A stretch of DNA of 64,000 nt. Origin: Sinohyriopsis cumingii (taxonomy: Eukaryota > Mollusca > Bivalvia > Unionida > Unionidae). The notes under the pieces were generated by a model that searched no databases, was not told the DNA's origin, and saw nothing but the letters and a program-made list of their open reading frames with translations. The position numbers and the translations under genes were made by a program. The first letter of the stretch is position 1, and each line of letters starts with the position of its first letter. Below are positions 1-9,246 of the stretch, piece by piece. Location of the stretch: assembly GCA_028554795.2 (NCBI GenBank), contig CM068830.1, positions 47,754,227 to 47,818,226 on the forward strand, in the 5' to 3' direction.

Positions 1-650
1 GTGACATCTTTGATAGACGCCCCGGTATCTTTAACCATCTCGCCCCACTGTCTTTTATCTGTTAAACCGTTTCCACGGGCCGCGTTTGTAAAATGTTCTA
101 TTACTCGTTCAGCCACACAGTTTATTTTTGAAAATTTCATCGGCGCCAGTTTATTAATGCTGGGTTTTTCATTTATCACATAGATTCCATAAATAATTGC
201 TGTCACAGGATATGCTCGTTCATAATACGGGTTGTCAATACCAGTCAGCGCTCCTGGTTTGGAATTTTTACTTAATACAACGATTTTTTTATTACCAAGG
301 ACAGGATCATATTTGTCACGGATAATCCAATTATCTGTTTCCGTTAACACAACAAATTTTATTCTGAAAAGATAACTTCTATCATCGAGCTGCTCAATAA
401 TAGCTGCCGCTCGTTTGTCATTCATCGTAGCGTCGATGACATCTTTGTTGCGTATAATTTTGAACGTTGACCATACATGAGATGCACCATCTGCGTGAAA
501 TTCTTTCTTGGCGTCGTGAATTTTATTGATCAAACTTTTATTTTTCTTATCAACTAGATGTTTTATTGGTAAATCAGAAGATATCCTGTCGAGGTTGAAT
601 TTACTTGTTTTCCAAGGCTTGATTCTGGATAATCTCTCGAATTCTCCCAT
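1..650 (-). CDS. DNA polymerase B, N-terminal part (runs off window)
   Basis: An open frame of 216 codons starts at the ATG at 650-648 and continues past base 1 without a stop. The protein begins MGEFERLSRIKPWKTSKF. The same start (with ATG changed to ATA) is seen at 14136 in VE2, where it is followed by a PolB palm fragment containing ATDSFYID, so this is read as the polymerase N-terminus (exonuclease or priming region). No catalytic motif lies in the visible part. It is divergently arranged with the Cys-rich gene at 697, leaving 46 bp between starts. The assignment rests on synteny and the shared N-terminus, not on a motif within these bases. Confidence 0.6.
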   Translation of the reverse strand, partial: MGEFERLSRIKPWKTSKFNLDRISSDLPIKHLVDKKNKSLINKIHDAKKEFHADGASHVWSTFKIIRNKDVIDATMNDKRAAAIIEQLDDRSYLFRIKFVVLTETDNWIIRDKYDPVLGNKKIVVLSKNSKPGALTGIDNPYYERAYPVTAIIYGIYVINEKPSINKLAPMKFSKINCVAERVIEHFTNAARGNGLTDKRQWGEMVKDTGASIKDV

Positions 651-696
651 ATTATATTTCAGACAAGTATTTCAATAAAAAAATATCACATATAGA
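651..696. promoter_or_regulatory. Conserved divergent promoter region
   Basis: This 46-bp gap lies between the PolB start and the Cys-rich gene start. The stretch ATTATATTTCAGACAAGTAT is repeated almost exactly at 14135-14155 in VE2, at the same place, although the surrounding genes have diverged. Its retention and position suggest a shared bidirectional promoter (inference). Confidence 0.5.
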
Positions 697-993
697 ATGT
701 CTCAAGAGAACAAGTGCAAATGGTTGATGATCGGATCATTAACTCACTGTAATAAACCCTGCAGAAAGGAATTCTGCGGGATTCACTTGCAGTCCGTGCG
801 TAGAGGTTGTTTAGAAACAATACCGTGTCTGCGATGTTATGTTGCAGTACGAGGTAAAACAGAGTTATGTGCAATTGGCGGTGTTAAAAAATATCGTGAG
901 CTTAAAAGATATTATGATAATAAAAATAATGTCAGTGACAGATCTATAAAATCCGTGGAGGATTATCTAAATAAATTTTCAGACAAATTATGA
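697..993 (+). CDS. Small Cys-rich (zinc-binding) protein
   Basis: Intact frame of 98 residues. The N-terminal 70 residues carry about nine cysteines and a histidine in the order CKWLMIG..C..PC..EFCGIH, then IPCLRC and LCAIGG, which suggests two small zinc sites. The C-terminus is basic and helical. A broken copy is at 14176 in VE2, so it is a genuine element gene. It lies between PolB (divergent) and the HNH nuclease (25 bp downstream, same strand). Function unknown; a DNA-binding or regulatory role is a guess. Confidence 0.65.
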   Translation: MSQENKCKWLMIGSLTHCNKPCRKEFCGIHLQSVRRGCLETIPCLRCYVAVRGKTELCAIGGVKKYRELKRYYDNKNNVSDRSIKSVEDYLNKFSDKL

Positions 994-1018
994 TCTAAAC
1001 AAATAATATTATCGTATA

Positions 1019-1519
1019 ATGGTGCAAAATGAATTTGTCCCACATCCTATTATAATAAACTACGAATCAAATCGTGATGGTATGATAAGACACTGTCAGA
1101 GGAAAGTACCAGTTGGTTCTGTTAATAATACTGGTTATCTCATGTTCACGTTTCGTGCTGTTAAAAAGAAAAAGTATCTGTCACAGTTTCGTATACGAGT
1201 GTCACAAGGGGTTGATCAAAGATGGTCTTTTGATCGATGACATCAACGGTGTGAAAACGGACAATATTTTATCGAATCTTCAGCTGTTACACAGAGCGAG
1301 AACTCTGCACGTGATAATACTGGTAAACATGAAAAAATTGCAAGATCAGTTAAATCTACAAACATAGAAACTGGCGAGGAAGTTATATTTCAATCAATAA
1401 ATTCTGCTGCGAATACTTTGATATTAACTCTCGTGTGGTAAAATGCATCGCAGATAATATAACCAATTCTACTCTTTCCAAGAAATATAAACAAAGAATC
1501 ATTTTCCAGTATCAATAAT
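1019..1519 (+). pseudogene. HNH homing-type endonuclease, frameshifted
   Basis: Three successive frames make up one gene. The first begins MVQNEFVPHPIIINYESNRD (a NUMOD4-like start), continues to about 1200, and then shifts to GLIKDGLLIDDINGVKTDN, the HNH core in which the usual second His is replaced by Asp (IDDING; VE2 has IDHING). After another shift near 1310 a NUMOD1-like helix-turn-helix region (ETGEEVIFQSINSAANT) follows, ending about 1519. This domain order is typical of phage and giant-virus free-standing homing endonucleases. The frameshifts and the lost His make it inactive here. Confidence 0.75.
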
Positions 1520-2195
1520 GGAGATAAACTATCATCACTATCAAGTAATTACCTCAAATTATATTTATTAACCATTTATTTAATTTTTATATTGGGTTCC
1601 AGCATTCTCCACTCTTATACTACTTATTTTTCGACCTGAGCGAAAGGGAGATAATTCTGTAAATATATATTTCTCCGTAGATTTATGATTTTTACGGTCG
1701 TAATTAGTCAATTAACCATCTACGTCGTAATTAATATCAATAATTATACTCGTAGAAAGATATTTATGGTTTTTTAGGTGACAAAATAGAAGAATAAGCG
1801 TATTTTACATCGTACAATTTAGCGAGTTATTTTTAAATCTGTTATGAGAAATCGAGGCAGAATACGCTGTTAGTACAGATATTTGCATTCTGTTCAGAAA
1901 CCGCTGTTATAATGCAGAAATATTTATACCGATCTGTAGGTGATAAAACGTTTGATGGTGCAGTGGTAGGAGATGTACATATATTTTATCAAGGCAGAAC
2001 ACGCTGTTAGTGCAGATATTTACAATCTGTTACTAGAAATCGAGGCAGAACACGTTGTTACATTTATATATTTACAATCTATTCAGAAACCGCTGTTTTA
2101 ATACAGAAATATTTACAATCTATTCAGAAACATGTATAACTTACAATCTAGTCAGAAACCGTAGCTTTATAATAATTTCCGAAACGTATAATTGT
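1520..2195. repeat. AT-rich non-coding spacer with degenerate tandem repeat
   Basis: No coding frame is credible. From about 1845 to 2165 a degenerate unit recurs: GAGGCAGAA(T/C)ACGCTGTTAG, a tract like GATATTTACAATCTGTT, and CAGAAACCGCTGTT occur two to four times each. The remainder is plain AT-rich sequence. Confidence 0.55.
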
Positions 2196-2275
2196 TAGAT
2201 GATTCGATAGCTAAGTTGATAACGTATCGGACCGTGATACCTGAGGTCCCAGGATCGAATCCCATGACTGACAAC
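2196..2275 (+). other. tRNA-like / SINE-head sequence
   Basis: The stretch has an A-box-like TAGCTAAGTTGATAACG, an internal perfect 5-bp stem (GTATC/GATAC) around a 7-base loop, and a B-box-like GGATCGAATCC at tRNA-like spacing. The D arm and T stem do not pair well and there is no usable U33, so it is not a functional tRNA. It is best read as a tRNA-derived SINE head or decayed tRNA. No equivalent is seen in VE2. Confidence 0.4.
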
Positions 2276-2331
2276 TGTCGGTGGTTACGCTTATTAGCGA
2301 TTTTGACTGGGGCTCCGCCAGCCCTCAAAAC

Positions 2332-2427
2332 TCAACAGAACCCCCTCCAACCACGTCACTGGTGGTGGATACATGTTTTGTATCACCCACGGGCTGATTA
2401 TGTGGGGGGGGGTGTGTTCTGTTGAGC
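2332..2427 (+). other. Conserved inverted repeat in virus spacer
   Basis: CTCAACAGAAC at 2332-2342 pairs perfectly with GTTCTGTTGAG at 2417-2427 around a GC-rich loop with a long G run. VE2 keeps a 10-bp version (15542-15551 with 15632-15641) in the same position, with a different loop but the same downstream GCGTAGA. Both lie just before the spacer minisatellite. It could be an RNA hairpin or a protein site. Confidence 0.55.
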
Positions 2428-2439
2428 GTAGAGAATGGC

Positions 2440-3140
2440 CCCGTACATGTTGTGCCGTCCTTATAAATATGCAAATATTACTACGTGTTGTGTTGTCTTT
2501 GTAAATATGTAAATATTATAAATGCTACGTGTTGTGCTGTCCTCATAAATATGTAAACATTATAAATACTACGTCTTGTGCTGTCCTTGTAAATATGTAA
2601 ATATGTAAATATTATAAATACTACGTGTTGTGCCGTCCTTATGTGTATCCTCTAAACTTACTAGAATACGGTGGTAAGCTAGGATTTTATGGGGATTGTG
2701 CTGTCCTTAATTAAGATTTATATGTTGTGCTGTCCTTAATTAAGATTTATATGTTGTGTTGTCCTTATGTGTGTCCTCCAAACTTGCTGGAATACGGTGG
2801 AGATTGTGCTGTCCTTGTAAATATGTAAATATTACTGCGTGTTGTGTTTCGTGTATCTAAACTTGCTAGAATACGGTGGTAAGCTAGGAGTTTATGGGGA
2901 TTATATGTTGTGCTGTCTTCACCAAACAGACCCTCTTGAGCCTCTAGACCGTTGTTTGACGTGTTAGGGGCTCTCATAGGGGATTGTGTTTCGTGCATCC
3001 TCCTGAACTCGCTAGAACACTCGACTAGGGGTTCACAAGGGGATTATATGTTGTGTCATTTATTCATTCATCACAGATGTTGTGCTGTGCCCCTCCTGAA
3101 CTCGCTAAAACACTCGATTAGGGGTTCACATTGGATATAT
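2440..3140. repeat. Virus-spacer minisatellite (GTTGTGCTGTCC family)
   Basis: Degenerate units of about 45-60 bp contain TGTTGTGCTGTCCTT followed by TAAATATGTAAATATTATAA or TAATTAAGATTTATA, repeated through about 3060. Longer inserts contain CTTGCTAGAATACGGTGG. VE2 carries the same family at 15655-16180 with a different internal tract, so the array belongs to the virus spacer. Confidence 0.7.
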
Positions 3141-3176
3141 ATTTTTTTAATTTAAATATATATATACCGTATAATA

Positions 3177-3481
3177 ATGAAATACGAAAATATTAATGAT
3201 GTAATTGTTGCTATTAAAAATTGGAAAAAGATGGAATTAATATATCTTATGAACTAAATCCTGAAAAAATAATTTCTGATTTTGAAATTTTACAAGAACG
3301 TAAGAACCAAGGAATACACACACTATCATCCGAGTACAGGTTCATAAAACGAATTCAGGCTGCGATATTTCAGTCGCTAGCTACTATAGAAGATGATCAA
3401 GTGAAGGAATTCGTTCCTCTTTCCGCTGTAGTAGAAAAAATTAGATCGGAGTTATCCCACGAATACGAAGCAAAAAAATAA
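3177..3481 (+). pseudogene. Small conserved helical protein of the virus spacer
   Basis: The ATG at 3177 opens a short frame that shifts near 3220 into a frame open to 3481 (86 residues). The latter contains NPEKIISDFE, EYRFIKRIQAA and SELSHEYEAKK. VE2 has the same protein at about 16184-16505 (NPEKIISDFE, EYRFVKQIQTA, SELSREYEAK), also broken. Conservation across two copies and a predicted all-helical make-up support a real gene. It is on the plus strand, convergent with the capsid block. I do not recognise the family. Confidence 0.55.
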
Positions 3482-3559
3482 TTAGTTCTCGTAGAAGACA
3501 ATTAAGAAAAATTATGTCAGCGAGTAACTTCGTTACTGGTGAAACTACCGAGCGCGTGT

Positions 3560-4190
3560 AATATTTTATTTTATCAGAAATATTTATTTTATTTTATCAG
3601 AAATATTTTATTTTATCAGGAATGTTTTTATTTTATCAGAAATATTTTATTTTATCAGAAATATTTTATTTTATCTGAAATTTTTTTTCTGAAATATTTT
3701 ATTTTTTTTAGAAATATTCCAACCTTTTTAGTCAAATTTGTTATTTTTTTTCAGCTATTTTAGTCGATTTTGTCAAGGAAAATTGATGAATTTTCCAATA
3801 TCATTTGGGTAAAACCTCAAGCGGTTCTCTAATTGATTTATCGATAAATCGCCAAAAATCAGTAAAATTAGCTCAAAAAATGAGATTTTTCATGCGATTT
3901 TTGTTAATTTTTCTGGTAATTTTCGGAAAAAATGAGGATTTTTAACGATTTATCGATAAATCAATTAGAGAACCGCTTGAGGTTTGACCTGACGAAAAAC
4001 TGTAATTTAATGAATTTTCCTCGACAAAATCGACTAAAATAGCTGAAAAAAATAACAAATTTGACTAAAAATTTCCAACTATTTCAGAAGAAATAAAATA
4101 TTTCAGAAAAAATAAAATATTTCAGAAAAAATAAAATATTTGAGAAAATATAAAATAAAATATTTCTGATAAAATAAAAATATTCCTGTT
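3560..4190. repeat. Long inverted repeat (about 630-bp hairpin)
   Basis: The left arm, about 3560-3851, pairs with the right arm, about 3946-4190. The inner 39 bp (3813-3851 with 3946-3984) are a perfect inverted match including ATTTATCGATAAATC. The middle section (GTCAAATTTGTTATTT... with its complement near 4060) is nearly perfect. The outer section consists of reiterated TTTTATTTTATCAGAAATA units on the left and their complement on the right. It lies between convergent genes ending at 3481 and 4257. VE2 lacks it at 16506-16635, so it may be an inserted MITE-like element. Confidence 0.75.
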
Positions 4191-4256
4191 CAAAGATCTA
4201 TGATCAAAAATCATTACTATAAAAGTCTTGAAGATGAAGATCTACGATTAAAGTCT

Positions 4257-5623
4257 TTAAGACTTTACATGTAGGTTCATAATCAATTCCTCCCAAGTCA
4301 TGTCAATTAATAGTCCTACGTGGTCGGTGAGCTTGAAATTGATTCGTGACAAATACTGATTATGTGTACATAGATAAGCAGGATTGGTTGGCTCTTGCAC
4401 GATCAAACTCCCAGGAGATACTTGAGGAGTAAATGTGTATAAAATATGTCCTTGTTGAGCCTGATTTGACTTTCCAAGATCTATTTGATAGCTGCCATCG
4501 ATTACGTCACAAACAAGATTGACTGCGATCGTTGATGTTATATTAACGATTCCTGGTGAAACATGTCTACCGCCTCCTTGTAGGTCATTGTTGTGTCTGA
4601 AAATAAACTCCGGGGGAGTTGTTTTTTTCCATGCATCAAGTATTTTAGGAAAGTTTTCGTTGATAAGATCCTTGAGTGATTTTGTCAAGTCGTCGGTGGC
4701 AAATCCTGGTAGTATAAAATTTAATAAATCTGCTTCATTTATCTTATAATGATCAAGATAAGTTTGTTTGGTACTTTCACCTGTCTTAAGCGGAAGAATA
4801 CCTTCATTTATGTCATCAATAAAATACCGATTAACGTATTTAAGATCTAATATAATTTGATTCAGATGTTGTATTGTTTCAATAATTTTCCTTTTCAGAT
4901 CGTTATTAGGATACTCCAGGATATAATTTTTAAACAACTGTGTTAATGTTGTTGATGTATTTGTAAACTCGGCCTTAATTTCGTCGGATATAATCCTGAC
5001 ATATTTTTCACCAACATTTGTGGTTGAAGCTGTCACATCAACAACAAAATGAGGAAATGTTGGTGTAATACGTTTTCCACCAGCAGCAGCAAGAGAATCT
5101 CTCCATGCTGGATACTGACGAGAAAATCGATATCCTGGAACCGTTATAAGTTTTGCTTCGTCAGTGAGAAATTCACTTAACTTCGGTTCTGATGATCCAT
5201 GATACTCTGGCGGAATTTCAGGCCAACCTAGTACGGATCTTATCGATGATTGATACATATCAACGGCGTAATCAGGTGAATGTATTTCAATCGTTGCTGA
5301 TAAAGTTTGCTCATGAACGTTAATTGATATTTTTGCTTCTTTTCCTGTTATTGATTTTATTCTATGTTGAAATTCTTCATTGATCTCTTTAGTCTCATAA
5401 CTGTCAGTTGGTATTCCAACAACGACCCATTCAGGTGTTCCATCTGGTTTGTTTTTATTAGCAAATACAAGCGAATTATTTGCTGGTGTACCATTAAATG
5501 ATTTCCATCTGATATTTGGCCAACTATAATATACTCGTAATTGTGCTAACGCGATTTCATTTGCACGAATCGAGTTGGAAAATTAACACTAAATTCAGGA
5601 TTAGTCGTGCTTATCGAGATCAT
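4257..5623 (-). pseudogene. Vertex/penton-like minor capsid protein, one frameshift
   Basis: A 333-codon open stretch (5258-4257) continues upstream in frame to about 5575, giving residues such as EIALAQLRVYYSWPNIRW. A one-base shift near 5575-5582 separates this from the likely start at ATG 5623 (MISISTTNPEF). The C-terminal 80 residues (YTFTPQVSPGSLIV, LSRINFKLTDH) resemble a capsid-type beta domain. A shorter relative is at 16636 in VE2. The position at the end of the capsid block and the roughly 450-residue size fit a vertex or penton-associated protein. Which of the Polinton minor capsid roles it fills is inferred. Confidence 0.55.
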
Positions 5624-6143
5624 TGTTGTTTTTGGTGGAGCTGTGTTTGTCACCATCTGCTGGAGTAGATCTACTGATGTCATTATTAATACTCGTACCT
5701 TTAAAGCACTGTTATATATTTTAATCATTTCTGAAAACTCAAAATCAGAAATTATTCCATCGCTGAGACTCGCTGATAACAACGAAGATAATTTGGAATA
5801 TGCGACCGTCGCTGTATGTAATTTTATTATGTAATCAGATAATTTCATTCATGTAGGTGCATATTTTTTTTGCTACGATATTGAAAACACCTGCAATTGC
5901 TGTTGTGGCTGAAATACAGATTGTTACGGCTACTGGTGCCATCATCGTCATTGTTGACAATATAACACCTATTACAGCAACAAGAGCGGATACTGAATAA
6001 ACAATCACGTCGACGATAACTAGTCGTCGACGATATTTTTTTACTTTTACTGTATATTGTTCGATGATATCTTTCAACGCTGCTTGCCATTCACATGCTT
6101 GATTGTACCTGTATTGAGATGCATCGTCGATTGAGGTACTCAT
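5624..6143 (-). pseudogene. Membrane protein with two hydrophobic segments, frameshifted
   Basis: It starts at ATG 6143 (MSTSIDDASQYRYNQACEW). A basic stretch (KKYRRR) at residues 37-42 precedes two adjacent hydrophobic segments (about residues 45-65 and 68-92). A frameshift near 5840 moves the reading into a helical tail (SLLSASLSDGIISDFEFSEM) that runs towards the penton start. The layout (coiled N-terminus, hairpin of two membrane helices, helical tail) suggests a virion or host-membrane protein. The counterpart in VE2 has been deleted. The tail and the penton N-terminus share a frame here, so the exact stop is uncertain. Confidence 0.55.
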
Positions 6144-6149
6144 TATATT

Positions 6150-7174
6150 TTATGCAGTAACCAATTGAGTTGTTTCAGCTACAAACTCTATACACCACCA
6201 GTAAGATGTTGCGGTTAATTTCTTATCAGCTGCTTCCAGAATAAATATTTCTTCGGTTCCCTTGTTTAATATGATAGTTACAACTCCAGAAAACCTATCA
6301 GTTGAATGTCGCCATGGATACGTTGTGAATATCTCGAATTTTTCAGCACTGAACACAGATAGCCTGTACACGCCAGTGACTATTGCGGTATATTTAATAG
6401 TTTTATTCTGCGTTGACCATTTTGCAAATCCCGATGATACCGTGTATACGATTTCGGTAATATGGTTATTTCAGGTGGAATTTTAATCAAACTAATTTTG
6501 TTAACGATCTCAGGAATCCCCGCTACGATGTCTTCGAGTGTTTTTTTTAATCATGTCGATGTTAGTTTTGATATCAGATAGTTTTGCGTCAACGGTGGGA
6601 GGAGTACCAAATATTCCTTTGCGGTTTCATTAATTTTTCTAAAATTTCTACGGAGATTTGTGAACGCGTTTACGTGAACATCATACTCGGCCCGCAACGT
6701 GGATAATTTATCATCTACGGTGTTATAGTTGACGTCGACGTATCTTTTCGTTGCTGCGTCTTCGTCGGATGTTGGATCCCTCAACACTACTATCTTATTC
6801 CCGTTCATACTGATTTCTCCCGTCATTGTGTCACCGGTGTTTTTCACGCGATTAGCAACGCTTCTTGGAATTTCATCTCTGATGGTTGCAAACGACATAC
6901 TTGAATCCCTGATTTTTCCGCTGTCAGTAAACACAGGGATGCTATCCGTGACTTCACCGAGTACTCGTTGAACTATGTCATTCCATTTGATGTTACTCGT
7001 TTTTAAAACACCATATCGGTCCTGAAAAACAACAACTTCATCTCGGTCATCTCCAGTAAGATTCTTAATATCGGCAAGTTCATCTTTAGTCGCGTACTTT
7101 GACAGATCAATGTCATCGGATTTTTTCTTACTTTTTTTACTTGTAGAGGAAGATCTTCCGTAAATATCAACCAT
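6150..7174 (-). pseudogene. Fibre-like attachment protein, frameshifted
   Basis: The frame from ATG 7174 is open for 207 codons. Residues 113-147 read NTGDTMTGEISMNG, then DEDAATKRYVD, a motif block characteristic of phage and viral tail-fibre shafts. The N-terminus is Ser/Lys-rich. A shift near 6615 and another near 6400 lead to a C-terminal region (YRLSVFSAEKFEIF and beyond, to 6150) that may be a knob. A parallel broken copy is at 17361-18300 in VE2. It lies between the protease and the membrane protein. Receptor binding is inferred from the motif and position. Confidence 0.6.
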
Positions 7175-7195
7175 TATATAAGATCCTTGATCTGT

Positions 7196-8076
7196 TTAAA
7201 ACACCTTGCGCGCAACGAAGCGGTTACTTGTATAATCAAGCACAACTTTACGTGGCGGTTTGGATGATTTTGATATGGCGTTAAGTACATTAATTGCTTC
7301 ACGGCCGCATATTGGCGGATCTGTCATTGTTTGTGTTGGTAGCGTTGAATACCAAACTTTTTTATGAAGTGGCTCGACATACTTGATAAATTCAACGGGT
7401 GGAGCTAACCCGTACGAATCAAAATAAACAATTCCACGTGGATCAATTGCGTATGATACCCAATGAGTACCGGGTCCTGAATTCGAGTCAAGATTAATAA
7501 TACCCGTTTCAACGCTATTTGGTCGTTGTGGTAATTGATCTCGCATGAAAACACCTCTAAAGGCAGATATCTTTAGTTGTTTAGCAGCATTAAGTAAATC
7601 AAAATTTGATGCTGGAACGTCTAACGGATTGTTCCTGGAAGCCTCAGACCTCTTCCCCAACGAGATCCTGGTAATCTTAGGCCGCGTCCCTTTTTTTTGT
7701 ATCCCTTTTCTGTTGCTTTCTTTAGAGCCATTCCATCAGCGGTTCCAGCAGCATCTAACGCAGCCGCTTTTGCTACGGCTGGAACAGCAGCAGCGATTAA
7801 TGCCGGAATAGCCGCGAGAAGTGGAAAAATACCACCTGTTTTAACCATGTCCTTGATGGCGCTCGGAGAAAGATGAAATTGAACTCCGGTTTTTGATTTC
7901 AGCGCTTTATTGAGATGTTTAATCTGATTATTTGTCAACAATAATTTGTTTGGACCGCCACTAGAAATCTGATCTCGCTTTAGTGATATTTTTGTTCCAC
8001 ATTTGTTGGTGTTTTTTGATTGTAATTTTTTCACCTGACCGGGAGTCAGAGTGACATTAACATGACTGTACGACAT
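7196..8076 (-). pseudogene. Hydrophobic-domain protein fused to adenain-like cysteine protease, frameshifted
   Basis: The N-terminal half (8076-7621) begins MSYSHVNVTLTPGQVKK and has an Ala-rich hydrophobic segment (FPLLAAIPALIAAAVPAVAK), like adenovirus pVI/pX-type membrane-active proteins. A frameshift near 7640 leads into the protease half (7660-7196). This keeps the expected triad in order: His in GPGTHW, Asp in VYFDSYG and Cys in PPICGREA. In VE3 the two halves are one continuous frame, so the fusion is original. The linker has two GRGLRLPG repeats. The protease probably matures capsid proteins. Confidence 0.75.
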
Positions 8077-8109
8077 TTTATGATAAATATCTTTTTCTAA
8101 ATAACACGA

Positions 8110-8720
8110 TTAAAGATTTTCCACTGGTACATCAAAGACTCTCATTCGACCGCTACCACCTTCAACACTGATCGGCGTGTTGCAAATCCCAAGTTGAAAT
8201 CTGGATTAGAACCATGAACTACTGGAGTCACATCAGCATAAGCGTTTCCGGCAAAATTTCTTGGTCGTCTTATATTATACGGATCGCTTTCAGGGTTATT
8301 GGAATTATCTTTTACAAACATCATCGAGGGACCAGCTGATCTTGTATAATCATCAGAGTATCTTGCCAACCCTATTATTGTTGTAGCAACGTCGACATCT
8401 TTCTGAATCGATTCGATATTTTTTCCATCAATCATATAAGTGGCGCTATCAAATAATACCATAATACCATTGTTGACAAAACCAATTTTTACTGCATCTG
8501 CATATACAGTATCATCCGTTTTAATAATTTCACCTTCTACCTCAATAAAAGCCTCTGCGGGTAAAAAGTATCTACTTACATCATGAACTTATAGCTCAAT
8601 TCTTCCACGTTGATCCGGCAATCGTGCGTCATAAGAATAAAACTGATAATCGCGTACAGACTCATCTTTAAGGACAGATGCTTCCATGTCAAATGCTGTG
8701 TCGGACATGCGCTTAAACAT
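8110..8720 (-). pseudogene. Major capsid protein, large C-terminal deletion
   Basis: It starts at ATG 8720 (MFKRMSDTAFDM), has an in-frame stop near 8590 and then NNGIMVLFDSATYMIDGKNI and YSDDYTRSAGPS, the N-terminal jelly-roll region. After GFATRRSVL the sequence jumps directly to the extreme C-terminus (GSGRMRV, PVENL, stop at 8110). About 850 bp present in VE2 and VE3 are missing, and the join also shifts the frame. The double jelly-roll assignment rests on VE2 and VE3, where the middle is preserved. Confidence 0.7.
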
Positions 8721-8753
8721 TTTATTGTAATTATTTATCGTCTAACACGTTGA

Positions 8754-9212
8754 TTACCGCGTTTGGGAAATTCCACTTCGGGAGGTTCCACTTCCGGATA
8801 TTAAACTTGAAATATTATTTCCCGATTCATCGAGTCCTTGATCTGCTAATGCTGCCAGTTTTTGATTTGCAGCTTGATTTATTATTTTACTGACATCTGC
8901 GGGCATCACTTCAGTACTTGGTAATTTTACTGGTTGTCGTTTTCGTCTTATTAATCGCTCTAGTCTATCTTTGATCACCGAGAACGCCTTACCAGCAACA
9001 TTGATAATTGCACCAGGAGCTTTTTCAAGAACAACATCGATAGCTTTCATCGATAATTGTTTTGCAACAGGTGCTACTTTTGGGGCTAATCTTCTAAATA
9101 ATCCCTGAATAACATCACCAAGTCCATCTCCGTAAATTGCTGCGTGGACTGGTAGTCGTGAGTTTACTACTCTGACCGGTACAGGTCTACGATAATTATT
9201 ATATATGATCAT
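8754..9212 (-). CDS. pX/pVI-like core or membrane-active protein
   Basis: Intact frame of 152 residues from ATG 9212. The N-terminus is basic, followed by YGDGLGDVIQGLFRRLAPKV, an amphipathic Gly-Leu/Arg segment like those in adenovirus pX/pVI-type and Polinton core proteins. The middle is basic (RLERLIRRKR) and the C-terminus Ser/Gly-rich. Copies are at 20793 (VE2) and 57871 (VE3). The sequence upstream of the start, AAATAAAATAAGATG, is the same in VE1 and VE3, which supports this start. It lies between the capsid gene and the small terminal genes. Role inferred: DNA condensation or capsid-lining protein. Confidence 0.65.
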   Translation of the reverse strand: MIIYNNYRRPVPVRVVNSRLPVHAAIYGDGLGDVIQGLFRRLAPKVAPVAKQLSMKAIDVVLEKAPGAIINVAGKAFSVIKDRLERLIRRKRQPVKLPSTEVMPADVSKIINQAANQKLAALADQGLDESGNNISSLISGSGTSRSGISQTR

Positions 9213-9246
9213 CTTATTTTATTTATCATTTGTCTAATCGCGGTGA

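Noticed and set aside
3539-3763. 74-codon frame rich in Phe/Ile/Leu
   Set aside because: It lies within the arm of the long inverted repeat and is low complexity, with no copy in VE2.
6551-7174. Prophage or bacterial contamination, suggested by the tail-fibre motif
   Set aside because: The motif is embedded in a block of eukaryotic-virus capsid genes and repeated in VE2; flanks are LINEs and satellites.
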